NCBI RefSeq assembly: GCF_020687385.1
Contig: NZ_JAJEQM010000012.1
Location: 40,075 to 104,074, forward strand
Direction: 5' to 3'
Length of the DNA stretch: 64,000 bases
Origin: Hominilimicola fabiformis
GTDB taxonomy: Bacteria > Bacillota > Clostridia > UBA1381
Shown: positions 18,033-27,385 of the stretch, one piece after another
Layout of the letters: every line of letters starts with the position of its first letter
Position numbering within the stretch: the stretch's first letter is position 1
Translations under genes and position numbers: made by a program
Notes under the pieces: generated by a model
Database searches by the model: none
The model's input: the letters and a program-made list of their open reading frames with translations, nothing else
What the model was told of the DNA's origin: nothing

Positions 18033-19704
18033 ATGTTCTGCCCCCTTCCACAAGGTCACGAAGTATAATTTCTATTTCACCGTCTTTAAGACGTGAATTG
18101 ACGTATTTATTAAAGTTTTCGTTATCCTTATTCGGATAATCAAGATTTTCCGCAAAACTGTGCCAGCGTGTTTCCTTTCTCGCTTTGAGGTGTGCTATAA
18201 CACTCCTTGCAACGACAAGTCTTTCACGAAGTTCGTATATATACATAAGCTCCTGAAAATCTTCTGCGTGAAGTTTTTCTGAAAGCTGATAGATTTGACG
18301 GATTTTCGTATCGGCTATGTCAAGCTGTTTTTCATTAAAGCGATAATTTGTCTTGATACCGCCTGCATACGAATCCATAACGGTCTGCATTGCCTCTTCA
18401 AGCTGTTCTGTCGTGAATGTTCCGTCAATGTTTCCGTAAAGGAAATCTGTCACTTCCGACAGGTGACGTTCAATGTCACTTTCGTCAATCGCACTTATTT
18501 CGCCAAGTTCAGAAATTGCGGTAAGTGCCGCGATTTCACCCTCTGCCAAAGCACCTGTAACGTATTTCTGCGGACAACCGCCTGCAACGTCACCTGCGGC
18601 ATACAAGCCTTTTACGGTAGTCCTTCTCTTTGTATCCACCCAATAACCGCTTGCGGTGTGACCGCCTACGATATAAGGCTCTGTACCCTCTATCTCAACA
18701 TTTTGCTCCGACGGATTTTTACCGCTTTCAATCCATTTAAGAGTCTGTGACGGTGCCATATTCAGATAAGCCTTTTTCAAATCCTCGCTTGCCTCTTGGG
18801 ATATACCCTCTGTACGAAGATAGCAAGGACCTCTGCCCTCAATATTTTCATTCACCGTTCCGTACACTCTCTCGGAGGTTGTAAGACCGTATTTTGTTTC
18901 GTAAACCTCACCGAGCGAATTTATTTGCTTTGCACCCGCACCTTGTGCCAAAGTACCTGTCGGGGCGATTGTATCTTTACAGCGAAGTGCTATAAATCGC
19001 ATTTCAAATGTCGTCATTTCCGCACCGGCTTTTATACCCATTGCATATCCGGCACCCGTATTAAACGGCGGATACCACATTTTATGACGTGAAAATCCGG
19101 GATTATTCGGCTTGTAAAGGCCGGCCGCACCGCCTGTTGCGATTATAACCGCTTTCGCCTCGATTATGTAAAACGTATCGTTTTCAATACCTATACCGTA
19201 TGCACCCTTTATCCTGTTACCCTCAACCGCATAATCAATAATATTTACACGATTAAGTACCGATACATTTTCTTTTTGCAATGCCGCCTCTGCCAAAATA
19301 GGCTTTATATTTTCACCGTTGATTTTAAGGTTTCTGTTACCTCTTGTCACATACTTTCCGTTTTCGTCCTTCAAAATAACAAGTCCGAGTTTTTCAAGTC
19401 TGTCTACGACTTCATTCAGCTTTTCGGACATTGTAAGAAGTAAATCTTCTCTGACAATTCCGTCCGCGTCCTTTTTTGCATAATCAACGTAATCCTGCGG
19501 AACACGTCCATCTGTTATGTATGCGTTAAGTGCGTTGACGCCTGCGGCAAGACAGCCGCTTCTCTTTATATGTGCCTTTTCACATATAAGCACCTTAGCA
19601 TCGGAATGTTCTGCGACAGTAACCGCCGCATAGCAACCGGCAGTACCGCCGCCTATAATTAAAATATCTGTTTTTAATCTTTCGGTTTTCAATATATTTG
19701 TCAT
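18016..19704 (-). CDS. APS reductase flavoprotein subunit (AprA-like)
   Basis: This is a 562-residue FAD protein of the fumarate reductase/AprA family. The N-terminal FAD motif is IIGGGTAGCYAA near residue 16. The C-terminal block GLYAAGDVAGGCPQKYVTGA is the AprA pattern rather than that of fumarate reductase. It should reduce APS to sulfite and AMP with the small ferredoxin subunit. The location in a sulfate import and activation run suggests an assimilatory use. No dsr, qmo or sat genes are nearby. Confidence 0.87.
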   Translation of the reverse strand: MTNILKTERLKTDILIIGGGTAGCYAAVTVAEHSDAKVLICEKAHIKRSGCLAAGVNALNAYITDGRVPQDYVDYAKKDADGIVREDLLLTMSEKLNEVVDRLEKLGLVILKDENGKYVTRGNRNLKINGENIKPILAEAALQKENVSVLNRVNIIDYAVEGNRIKGAYGIGIENDTFYIIEAKAVIIATGGAAGLYKPNNPGFSRHKMWYPPFNTGAGYAMGIKAGAEMTTFEMRFIALRCKDTIAPTGTLAQGAGAKQINSLGEVYETKYGLTTSERVYGTVNENIEGRGPCYLRTEGISQEASEDLKKAYLNMAPSQTLKWIESGKNPSEQNVEIEGTEPYIVGGHTASGYWVDTKRRTTVKGLYAAGDVAGGCPQKYVTGALAEGEIAALTAISELGEISAIDESDIERHLSEVTDFLYGNIDGTFTTEQLEEAMQTVMDSYAGGIKTNYRFNEKQLDIADTKIRQIYQLSEKLHAEDFQELMYIYELRERLVVARSVIAHLKARKETRWHSFAENLDYPNKDNENFNKYVNSRLKDGEIEIILRDLVEGGRTYEHND

Positions 19705-19720
19705 ATAAACACCTCTTTTA

Positions 19721-20779
19721 TCAGATTACCAATGAATCCTCCGAAATTGATTTATTGTCAAGCAAGTATGCCTTATCGCCTACCGTAACAAATATTCTGT
19801 ACAAGAATACATCAACTTCTTCACCGACTTCAATCGCCTGTTCGTCAAGACCGCGTCTGGCTTTAAGTTCCGTACCGTCCACGTCTACGACCACTTCTAT
19901 ACTGTCGCCTCTGAACAATACATTTTTCGCAACTCCGTGAGATGCGGAGCTTTTGTATTTCTGTACTTCATTTTTCTTTGTCACTTTAACAAATTCAGGT
20001 CTTACGATTGCTTTTTCGACATTTTCAATATGCTCAAAATTATGAAACTTTGAATAATCATCAACGAATGTTGTTTCTCCGAAAAACGATGCCGTAAATG
20101 CTGTTTTCGGATTGTGATAAATTTCAATAGGTGTTCCCGTATGTTCAATTCTACCCTTATTTGTTATTATAATTTCGTCTGCAACTTCGATTGCCTCATC
20201 TTGGTCGTGGGTTACGAATATACTTGTAACTCCAAGCTTTTCAATCATTTCTCTAAGCCAGCTTCTAAGCTCTTTTCTTACCTTTGCGTCAATCGCCGCA
20301 AACGGTTCGTCAAGAAGTAAAAGCTGTGGATTAGGTGCAAGCGCTCTTGCGAATGCCACTCTCTGTCTTTGACCGCCCGAAAGCTGACTCGGATAACGTT
20401 TTTCCAACCCCTCAAGACCTATAAGTTTAATAAGTTCTCTTACTCTCTCGTCTATCTTCTTTTTATCGGCTTTCTGAACTCTAAGACCGAATGCGATATT
20501 GTCATACACCGTCATATATCGAAACAGTGCGTAATTCTGAAATACAAAGCCAATCCCTCTCTTGCTTGCCGCAATGTCGTTTACTCTCACACCGTCGATT
20601 ATAATATCGCCGCTGTCCGGAGTCTCAAGACCCGCAATCATTCGCAGAATAGTTGTCTTACCGCTGCCGCTCGGACCTAAAAGACCGATAAGTTTACCCT
20701 TTTCAACGCCGAAGTTGACATTGTCCGACGCTTTATAATCGCCGAAGTTTTTGTTTATATTTTTTAATTCAACGTACAC
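19721..20779 (-). CDS. cysA: Sulfate/thiosulfate ABC transporter ATPase
   Basis: CysA powers sulfate import with CysT and CysW. The 352-residue protein has Walker A GPSGSGKTT, signature LSGGQRQR and Walker B LLLLDEPFAAID, followed by a C-terminal regulatory region. A GTG start at 20779, one base after the cysW stop, is preferred because AGGCGG is 7 bases before it and the protein then begins VYVELKNINK. A longer frame upstream lies inside cysW. Confidence 0.93.
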   Translation of the reverse strand: MYVELKNINKNFGDYKASDNVNFGVEKGKLIGLLGPSGSGKTTILRMIAGLETPDSGDIIIDGVRVNDIAASKRGIGFVFQNYALFRYMTVYDNIAFGLRVQKADKKKIDERVRELIKLIGLEGLEKRYPSQLSGGQRQRVAFARALAPNPQLLLLDEPFAAIDAKVRKELRSWLREMIEKLGVTSIFVTHDQDEAIEVADEIIITNKGRIEHTGTPIEIYHNPKTAFTASFFGETTFVDDYSKFHNFEHIENVEKAIVRPEFVKVTKKNEVQKYKSSASHGVAKNVLFRGDSIEVVVDVDGTELKARRGLDEQAIEVGEEVDVFLYRIFVTVGDKAYLLDNKSISEDSLVI

Positions 20780-20780
20780 T

Positions 20781-21596
20781 CTATTCCGCCTTCTTTCCTT
20801 TGTATTCAACAACACTTCTGATTATCAAAATAATCACTGCCAAAATCACAAGTATTGACGCTACCGCAAATGCCGGTACATATTTATTGTCGCCGAAAAG
20901 TATTTCAACCTGTAACGGAAGCGTATTCGTTTTACCTCTCAAATGTCCCGAAAGGACTGATACAGCACCGAATTCACCCATCGCTCTTGCCGTACAGAGT
21001 ACCACTCCGTAAAGCAATGCCCATTTTATATGAGGGAATGTTACTTTTCTGAAAATAGTAAATCCGCTTGCACCCATAAGTGCCGCCGCTTCTTCCTCTG
21101 TGCCCTGTTCCTCAAGTATCGGTATAATTTCTCTTGATATAAACGGAAACGTTACAAATATCGTTGCCAATATAATTCCCGGTACGGCAAACACTACTTT
21201 TATACCGGCTTGCTGTAAATAAGGATAAAGCACGCTTTGTCTGCCGAATACCAATATGAATATCAAACCTGCTATAACGGGTGAAACCGTTACCGGAATA
21301 TCAATAAGAGTTGTCAAAACCTTTTTGCCTTTAAACCGGAACATTGTCAAGAACCATGCCGCAAACAGTCCGAAGAATGTGTTTACAACAAGTGCCGACA
21401 AAGTTGCTTTTGCGGTAAGTTTTACCGCGCTTATCGTATCTTTATCGGTTATGTACTGAAAATATTTGCCTCCACCGTTACGAAGTGCAACGGATATAAC
21501 CGTATAAAGCGGAAGAATTAAGAATACAAATGCGAATAATACGCTGACGGCAATTAATATCCATTTAACAACCTTACTGCCTTCATTTTTCTGCAT
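20781..21596 (-). CDS. cysW: Sulfate ABC transporter permease CysW
   Basis: This 271-residue inner-membrane permease has six predicted membrane helices. The coupling-helix motif EEAAALMGASGFTIFRKVTFP contacts the ATPase. It begins one base after cysT ends. It is paired with CysT as the heterodimeric channel. Confidence 0.92.
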   Translation of the reverse strand: MQKNEGSKVVKWILIAVSVLFAFVFLILPLYTVISVALRNGGGKYFQYITDKDTISAVKLTAKATLSALVVNTFFGLFAAWFLTMFRFKGKKVLTTLIDIPVTVSPVIAGLIFILVFGRQSVLYPYLQQAGIKVVFAVPGIILATIFVTFPFISREIIPILEEQGTEEEAAALMGASGFTIFRKVTFPHIKWALLYGVVLCTARAMGEFGAVSVLSGHLRGKTNTLPLQVEILFGDNKYVPAFAVASILVILAVIILIIRSVVEYKGKKAE

Positions 21597-21597
21597 A

Positions 21598-22431
21598 CTA
21601 TCTTCCTCCTTTTAATATTTTTGTGTTTCTCGCCTGAATAAGATTTACAATGAACAATATTGCAAATGAGAATGCAAGCATCACAAGTGCTATTGCCGTT
21701 GCACTGTTATAGTCAAAGTCCTGTAATTCCGACATAATTATAAGCGGTGTTATTTCCGTTTCATAAGGCTTGTTGCCTGCTATAAAAATTACACTGCCGT
21801 ATTCTCCTATACATCTTCCGAGTGCCAAGCCAAAGCCTGTAAGTGCGGGAGGAATTATTTCCGGTAAAATTACTTTACGAAATATCGTTCCTCTGTTTGC
21901 ACCAAGCGCCCCTGCCGCCTCCTCATATGACGGATCAAGCTTTTCAAGTACAGGCTGTACCGCTCTTACAACGAACGGTATGCCGATAAATATAAGCGCC
22001 ACTACGATTCCGATTCTTGTATGTGCTATTTTTATACCGAACGGTGCGAATAATTTTCCTATAAGTCCTTCTTCTGTTGTAAGGTTTGTAAGAGCCAAAC
22101 CGGCAACAGCTGTCGGAAGTGCGAACGGAAGTTCAATCATTCCGTCAAGAACACGTTTAAACGGAAAATCATATCTTACAAGCACCCAGGCAAGTATGAC
22201 GCCCATAATCGAATTTATTATTGATGCGATAAGCGAAGTGAGGAAAGTTACCTTAAAACTTGCAAGAACACGCGGACGTGTAATTGTTTCGATAATATCG
22301 CTCAGGTGCATTCTTGATGTGTAAATCACAAGTGCCGCCAACGGTATAAGAACAACTAAGCTCAATATTGTAATTGTCACGCCCATTGAAAGTCCGAAAC
22401 CGGGTATTACTCTTTTCTTCTTTGCTTTCAT
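21598..22431 (-). CDS. cysT: Sulfate ABC transporter permease CysT
   Basis: This 277-residue permease, CysU/CysT type, has six membrane helices and the coupling-helix block YEEAAGALGANRGTIFRKV. It lies 13 bp after sbp in the same direction. Confidence 0.92.
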   Translation of the reverse strand: MKAKKKRVIPGFGLSMGVTITILSLVVLIPLAALVIYTSRMHLSDIIETITRPRVLASFKVTFLTSLIASIINSIMGVILAWVLVRYDFPFKRVLDGMIELPFALPTAVAGLALTNLTTEEGLIGKLFAPFGIKIAHTRIGIVVALIFIGIPFVVRAVQPVLEKLDPSYEEAAGALGANRGTIFRKVILPEIIPPALTGFGLALGRCIGEYGSVIFIAGNKPYETEITPLIIMSELQDFDYNSATAIALVMLAFSFAILFIVNLIQARNTKILKGGR

Positions 22432-22444
22432 TTACATTCCTTCT

Positions 22445-23476
22445 TTACTTATCTGTTTTTTCATAAATGCGGTCAAATACTCCGCCGTCATCAAAATGCT
22501 TTTTCTGTACTTCGTCCCAACCGCCGAAGTCTTGTATTGTTACAAGATTTATGTTAAGGTCAAATGTATCTGCATATTCGTTTAATATATCAGGGTTTGA
22601 CGGACGGTAGAAATTGTCGCCTGCAATTCTCTGTGCCTCATCGGAATATAAATAACTTAAATATTCCGTTGCAACATTTCTTGTACCTCTTTGGTCAACC
22701 ACATCATCAACCACCGCAACAGACGGCTGAGCCAAAATGCTTATGCTCGGCGTTACGATTTCATATTCATCGGGATTTTCCTGAACCGATAGGAACGCCT
22801 CATTTTCCCAAGCGATAAGTACATCGCCTTGATTGTTTTCAACAAATGATGTTGTAGCACCTCTTGCTCCCGAATCAAGTACAAGCACGTTTTCGTATAA
22901 CTTCTTTATAAATGCCTCAATCTGTGTTTCGTCACCGTTGTAAAGTTTATCGGCATATGCCCAAGCCGCAAGGTAATTCCATCTTGCACCGCCTGAAGTT
23001 TTCGGATTAGGTGTTATAACTCCGACGCCGTCTTTAACAAGGTCGCCCCAATCCTTGATATTTTGCGGATTGCCTTTTCTTACAAGGAATACGATTGTTG
23101 AAGTGTAAGGCGAACTGTCTTTGTCAAATTCATTTATCCAGCCGTCCTCTATAAGTCCTGCGTCTTGTATTGCCTTTACGTCATATTCAAGCGCAAGCGT
23201 TACAACGTCTGCCTCGTTTCCGTTTGCAACTTCAAGTGCTTGCTTACCGCTGCCGCCGTGTGACTGTATAACTTCAACGTCCTGTCCTGTTTGCCCTTTC
23301 CAATGCTCTGCGAAAAGTTTGTTGTACGCACTGTATAATTCTCTTGTAGGGTCGTATGATACGTTCGTTATCGTAACCGACTTTTCTGTACTTGTGTCTG
23401 CACTGTTTCCGCAGCCTGCAAGTACCGTTACCGCCAAAATTGATGTTAATAATATACTAAAAATTTTCTTTTTCAT
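22445..23476 (-). CDS. sbp: Sulfate-binding lipoprotein
   Basis: This 343-residue solute-binding protein delivers sulfate to CysTWA. The signal peptide ends in the lipobox LAGC (Cys21), so it is membrane-anchored. Family blocks [18 protein letters not shown] and [21 protein letters not shown] are present. It is the first structural gene after the small Cys-rich leader ORF. Confidence 0.94.
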   Translation of the reverse strand: MKKKIFSILLTSILAVTVLAGCGNSADTSTEKSVTITNVSYDPTRELYSAYNKLFAEHWKGQTGQDVEVIQSHGGSGKQALEVANGNEADVVTLALEYDVKAIQDAGLIEDGWINEFDKDSSPYTSTIVFLVRKGNPQNIKDWGDLVKDGVGVITPNPKTSGGARWNYLAAWAYADKLYNGDETQIEAFIKKLYENVLVLDSGARGATTSFVENNQGDVLIAWENEAFLSVQENPDEYEIVTPSISILAQPSVAVVDDVVDQRGTRNVATEYLSYLYSDEAQRIAGDNFYRPSNPDILNEYADTFDLNINLVTIQDFGGWDEVQKKHFDDGGVFDRIYEKTDK

Positions 23477-23516
23477 AAATTCATTACCTCGCTATAATAT
23501 AAAATTTATTTTTTTA

Positions 23517-23591
23517 TCACCTCTGAGCCATACACATTCGGCAACACATCTTTCTATATACCATGCTTTTTCTGTTCAAATTTTCTCTCAT
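23517..23591 (-). CDS. 24-residue Cys-rich leader peptide upstream of sbp
   Basis: The frame is short but has a strong SD (GGAGG, 8 bases before the ATG) and sits between a consensus promoter and sbp. The peptide is MRENLNRKSMVYRKMCCRMC plus MAQR, with three Cys codons within five positions (TGT TGC CGA ATG TGT) near its end. Leader peptides with clustered Cys codons control sulfate and cysteine genes in actinobacteria by ribosome stalling. A comparable role here is inference. The stop is 40 bases before the sbp start. No clear terminator hairpin is visible in between. Confidence 0.6.
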   Translation of the reverse strand: MRENLNRKSMVYRKMCCRMCMAQR

Positions 23592-23621
23592 AATCGTTGC
23601 CTCCTTCGTTATTCATACTTT

Positions 23622-23722
23622 TCCTATGGGATATAGGATTTTTAATGTCCTTATCTTACTCCTATATTGTCGTTTTGTCAACATTTTCATATAGTAAAAA
23701 AATTAAATTTTTTTCCTATATG
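23622..23722 (-). promoter_or_regulatory. Sulfate operon promoter with repeated TATAGG operator-like sites
   Basis: The promoter is TTGACA (23681-23676) and TAAGAT (23658-23653) with a 17-bp spacer. The half-site TATAGG/CCTATA occurs in three places: in the palindrome TCCTATGGGATATAGGA (23622-23638) just after the expected start site, in the spacer (23661-23667), and in the far arm of a large dyad CATATAG/CTATATG (23688-23722) upstream of the -35. Repeated sites around a cys-gene promoter suggest an Rrf2-type (CymR-like) or LysR-type sulfur regulator; which one is not known. Confidence 0.6.
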
Positions 23723-23731
23723 TTTTATTTC

Positions 23732-23750
23732 GGACGACCGATGATCGTCC
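23732..23750. repeat. Small palindromic repeat
   Basis: The hairpin GGACGACCGATGATCGTCC is followed by GCTACG. It resembles the GGGGCGACCATTGGTCGCCC unit at 51927 and looks like a REP-type intergenic palindrome common in gut Clostridia. Confidence 0.5.
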
Positions 23751-23846
23751 GCTACGAAATACTTATAAATTAAGAAAAGCAAAATTATCCGAATATAATT
23801 AATCATACTTGCAAATAATAACACAAAACGAAAGGCGGAAATTTTT

Positions 23847-24788
23847 ATGTTAAGAGGAAAAATAGTAGTAGTTGGTGCCGGTTTTGTGGGTTCTACGACC
23901 GCATACACAATAATGCTTGACGGTTTTTTCAGAGAAATTGTATTGATTGACGTAAACAAAGACAAAGCCGACGGTGACGCTCTTGATATGGCTCACGGCA
24001 CATCTTTTCTAAAGCCTGTAAGCGTTTACAGCGGAGATTGGAAAGACTGTGCCGACGCCGATATAGTCGTTATAACAGCAGGGGTAAACCAAAAAGTCGG
24101 CGAAACACGAATTGACCTGTTAAAACGAAATACCGAAATTTTTAAAAGTATAGTTGAAAATGTTATGAAGTACGCGCCGACAGACGTAATACTTCTTACC
24201 GTCACAAACCCTGTCGATATTCTGACATACGTCACCTACAAACTTTCGGGGCTTCCTAAACAGCAAATTATCGGCTCGGGTACGGTTCTTGACACTTCAA
24301 GACTGAAATATCTTATCAGCAAACATACGGGAATTGACGCGCGTTACTGCCACACATACATTATCGGTGAACACGGTGACAGTGAAGTTGCGGCATGGAG
24401 CATTACAAACATTGCCGGTATGAGTATGAAAAGTTTTTTTGAGCATTACGGCAAGTGTACAGATGAAGATTTACAAGCGATGTACAGCGAAGTTAAAAAC
24501 TCCGCATACGAAATTATACAAAAAAAAGGTGCAACCTACTACGCAATAGCGACAGCAGTTGCACGAATTGTCGAATGTATTTCCGGCGGTGAAAATTCTG
24601 TTCTCACCATTTCAAGCGTCTTAAACGGCGAATACGGAATTGAAGATATTTCGCTCAGCGTTCCGACACAAGTTTCGGGTTACGGTGTTGAACGCATACT
24701 TGACGTTCCTTTTAACGAAATTGAACTTCAGGGCCTTAGAAGCAGTGCCAAAACACTTAAAGACAGCCTTAAATCAATCGGTTTTTAA
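23847..24788 (+). CDS. ldh: L-lactate dehydrogenase
   Basis: Ldh reduces pyruvate to lactate with NADH. The 313-residue protein has the Rossmann motif GAGFVGSTTA. The substrate loop reads NQKVGETR, with Gln where malate dehydrogenase has Arg, which favours lactate. The catalytic-His block is GEHGDSEV near 176. SD AAAGGCGG. It is divergent from the sulfate operon, and its 3' end overlaps the convergent cbiC end by 15 bp. Confidence 0.93.
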   Translation: MLRGKIVVVGAGFVGSTTAYTIMLDGFFREIVLIDVNKDKADGDALDMAHGTSFLKPVSVYSGDWKDCADADIVVITAGVNQKVGETRIDLLKRNTEIFKSIVENVMKYAPTDVILLTVTNPVDILTYVTYKLSGLPKQQIIGSGTVLDTSRLKYLISKHTGIDARYCHTYIIGEHGDSEVAAWSITNIAGMSMKSFFEHYGKCTDEDLQAMYSEVKNSAYEIIQKKGATYYAIATAVARIVECISGGENSVLTISSVLNGEYGIEDISLSVPTQVSGYGVERILDVPFNEIELQGLRSSAKTLKDSLKSIGF

Positions 24789-25400
24789 ATCATAAATAAT
24801 TGCATTACAGATTGCGGCGGCCACATTTGAGCCGCCTTTTCTGCCTCTTGCGACTATATACGGCACACCCGATGTCATAATCAATTCTTTTGCCTGCACA
24901 ACATTCACAAAGCCGACAGGTACACCGATTATCGCAATCGGATTAATTTGACCGTTCTTTATGAGTTTGTCAAGTTCTATAAGTGCGGTCGGTGCATTTC
25001 CCACAGCAAAAATCACGTCTTTTTCAAGTTTTGACGCTTTTTCCATACTCGCAACGGCTCTTGTAGTGCCGTTTTCCTTTGCGGCTTTTGCAACGTCCTC
25101 GTCGGACATAAAACAATGCACCTCTCCGCCGTATGACGCAAGACGTTTTTTGTTTATTCCCGAACGTGCCATTTGCGTATCGGTTACAATATCCGCACCG
25201 TTCTTTATCGCGTTCTTTATAATCTCAACCACGTTTTCCGAAAAACACAAATTGTCAAGATAATCAAAATCGGCGGTTGTGTGAATAACACGTTTAACAA
25301 TCGGTTTAATCTTTTTTTCTATATCGTGCGGAAGTTCGCTCTCTATGATTTCAAAACTCCTCTTTTCGATTTCTGAAGGCAATACGTTTTCAAATTCCAT
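24774..25400 (-). CDS. cbiC: Cobalt-precorrin-8 methylmutase
   Basis: CbiC moves the C11 methyl group to C12 to give cobyrinic acid. The 208-residue protein has the family blocks RVIHTTADFDY and TDTQMARSGINK, and GVPVGFVNVVQAKE with a C-terminal GRKGGSNVAAA. It is the last gene of the cobalamin run. Its start overlaps the stop of the adenosyltransferase gene by one base. Confidence 0.94.
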   Translation of the reverse strand: MEFENVLPSEIEKRSFEIIESELPHDIEKKIKPIVKRVIHTTADFDYLDNLCFSENVVEIIKNAIKNGADIVTDTQMARSGINKKRLASYGGEVHCFMSDEDVAKAAKENGTTRAVASMEKASKLEKDVIFAVGNAPTALIELDKLIKNGQINPIAIIGVPVGFVNVVQAKELIMTSGVPYIVARGRKGGSNVAAAICNAIIYDLKTD

Positions 25401-25903
25401 TAATATTCTATCCCCTCTCTTGCAACAATTCCCTTGTCATATGGGTGCTTTATCTTTTTAATTTCAGAAATATAGTCGGCTCTTTCACAAAACCATTCAT
25501 CAGGGTTTCTGCCCGTCATAACAAGCTCGCCGCCGTAATTTTCAACAATATTTCTCACACTCGCCTTATCAACCAAATCATAATTATATGACGCAAAAAT
25601 TTCGTCAAGCACTATCATATCAAATTCATTCATATTATCAAGTGCATACTGTAAATTTTCGTTATGGCATTTCACGATATTTTCTTTGTCACTGTCGGAC
25701 ATACTTCTGAAAAAGCCGTAGTTTTTGTCACAGCGCATAACCTTTATATTCTCACACTTACCCAAAACTTCAAGTTCCCCCGTATACGAGCCTTTTAAGA
25801 ACTGCATAAAAAGCACTTTTTTACCGTAACCGCCGCAACGCACCGCAAGACCGATTGAAGCGGTCGTTTTGCCTTTGCCGTCACCGCAATATATGTGTAT
25901 CAT
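25400..25903 (-). CDS. cobO: Corrinoid adenosyltransferase (CobA/CobO type)
   Basis: This enzyme adenosylates the cobalt of corrinoids. The 167-residue protein begins MIHIYCGDGKGKTTASIGL, with P-loop GDGKGKT at residues 7-13. FDMIVLDEIF is the Walker B region and MTGRNPDEWFCERADYISE a family block. It is the short form without an N-terminal extension. Confidence 0.94.
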   Translation of the reverse strand: MIHIYCGDGKGKTTASIGLAVRCGGYGKKVLFMQFLKGSYTGELEVLGKCENIKVMRCDKNYGFFRSMSDSDKENIVKCHNENLQYALDNMNEFDMIVLDEIFASYNYDLVDKASVRNIVENYGGELVMTGRNPDEWFCERADYISEIKKIKHPYDKGIVAREGIEY

Positions 25904-25906
25904 TTT

Positions 25907-27385
25907 CTACACCTCTTTGTTAATAATTTTGTATATCAAGTCCATATCAAGACTTTCACGCACCATATCGGCAAGCCTGTCATATTCACGTTCTTTCAGT
26001 TCCGCCATATCAATGCTCTTGATTTTTGTACTGTCTATACCCTTTTTGTCACACAAACACTTGACAATTTTATCGGCACACTTATCAAATATGCCGTGTA
26101 CATAACTTCCGTAAACGTCACCTTGTGAAATTCCGTCTTGCTTGCCGTTTGACAGCTTCGTCATATAAGGGACACTAAATTCACTTTTACCCATATGAAT
26201 TTCATATCCCTCAAATTCAGTGCCGTTAAGGCTTTTTAGTGTCCCCGTCATATTTTCAAAAACACCGTTTACTATCGTTCTTGTCTTTTCGGTTTTAAAC
26301 TCCGTTTTCATCGGCAAAAGTCCCATACCGCGAACACTTCCGCCGTTTTCCACGCCGTCTGTATCGGTGATTTTTTCACCAAGCATTTGATAACCGCCAC
26401 ATATACCGAAAATAGGGCATTTACTTTTTTTAACCGCCGCCTCAATACCGTTTTCCCTCATCCACAAAAGGTCGGCAACAGTATTTTTACTTCCCGGAAG
26501 TATAATCATATCGGGATTACCGATTTCACTCACATTATTAACATACCTTACCGACACACCGTCTATGCATTCAAACACGTTAAAATCGGTAAAGTTTGAA
26601 ATTCGCGGAAAACGTACAACCGCAATATCAATCACATTTACAGTCTTATTTTCAAAACGTTCCGACAGGCTGTCCTCATCGTCAATCATAAAATGACCGT
26701 ACGGAACAACTCCGACAACAGGTACATTCGTAAGATTTTCAATCATATCAAGTCCGGGACGCAAGATTTCCACGTCACCGCGAAATTTATTTATAATTGT
26801 CCCCTTAATTCTCGACTTTTCCTCATCATCAAGCAACATAACAGTTCCGTAAAGCTGTGCAAAAACACCGCCCCTGTCAATGTCACCGACAAGCAGAACA
26901 GGTGCGTCAGCCATTTTCGCCATGCCCATATTGACAATATCGTCCTGTTTCAAATTTATTTCCGCAGGACTTCCCGCCCCCTCAATAACGATTATATCGT
27001 ACATTTCCGACAGTTTGTTATACGCTTTCATAATGTCGGGTACAAGTTTCTTCTTATATTTAAAGTAGTCCACCGCATTCATATCGCCCTGAACTTCACC
27101 GTTTACAATAACTTGTGATCCTTTATCGTTGGTAGGTTTAAGTAAAATCGGGTTCATCAAAACAGACGGCTTTACGCCTGCCGCCTCTGCCTGTACGACC
27201 TGTGCACGCCCCATTTCAAGTCCCTCGTCAGTGATATACGAATTGAGCGCCATATTCTGCGACTTAAACGGTGCAGCCTTAAAGCCGTCCTGCTTAAAAA
27301 TTCTGCACAATGCCGCCGCAATAATGCTTTTTCCCGCATTGGACATTGTTCCCTGTATCATAATCGCTTTAGCCACATATATCAC
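25907..27385 (-). CDS. cbiP: Cobyric acid synthase
   Basis: CbiP/CobQ amidates four side chains of adenosylcobyrinate a,c-diamide. The 492-residue protein has the N-terminal dethiobiotin-synthetase-like domain ([12 protein letters not shown] near 8-19) and the C-terminal class I glutamine amidotransferase with CGGYQMLGE (nucleophile Cys). The start overlaps the cobD end by 17 bp. It holds two GGGACACTAAA motifs in opposite orientation, in frames differing from the usual one. Confidence 0.95.
   Translation of the reverse strand: MIYVAKAIMIQGTMSNAGKSIIAAALCRIFKQDGFKAAPFKSQNMALNSYITDEGLEMGRAQVVQAEAAGVKPSVLMNPILLKPTNDKGSQVIVNGEVQGDMNAVDYFKYKKKLVPDIMKAYNKLSEMYDIIVIEGAGSPAEINLKQDDIVNMGMAKMADAPVLLVGDIDRGGVFAQLYGTVMLLDDEEKSRIKGTIINKFRGDVEILRPGLDMIENLTNVPVVGVVPYGHFMIDDEDSLSERFENKTVNVIDIAVVRFPRISNFTDFNVFECIDGVSVRYVNNVSEIGNPDMIILPGSKNTVADLLWMRENGIEAAVKKSKCPIFGICGGYQMLGEKITDTDGVENGGSVRGMGLLPMKTEFKTEKTRTIVNGVFENMTGTLKSLNGTEFEGYEIHMGKSEFSVPYMTKLSNGKQDGISQGDVYGSYVHGIFDKCADKIVKCLCDKKGIDSTKIKSIDMAELKEREYDRLADMVRESLDMDLIYKIINKEV

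Noticed and set aside
23477..23516. Transcription terminator between the Cys leader ORF and sbp
   Set aside because: No stem with a U-tract is visible, so classical attenuation is not supported by sequence.
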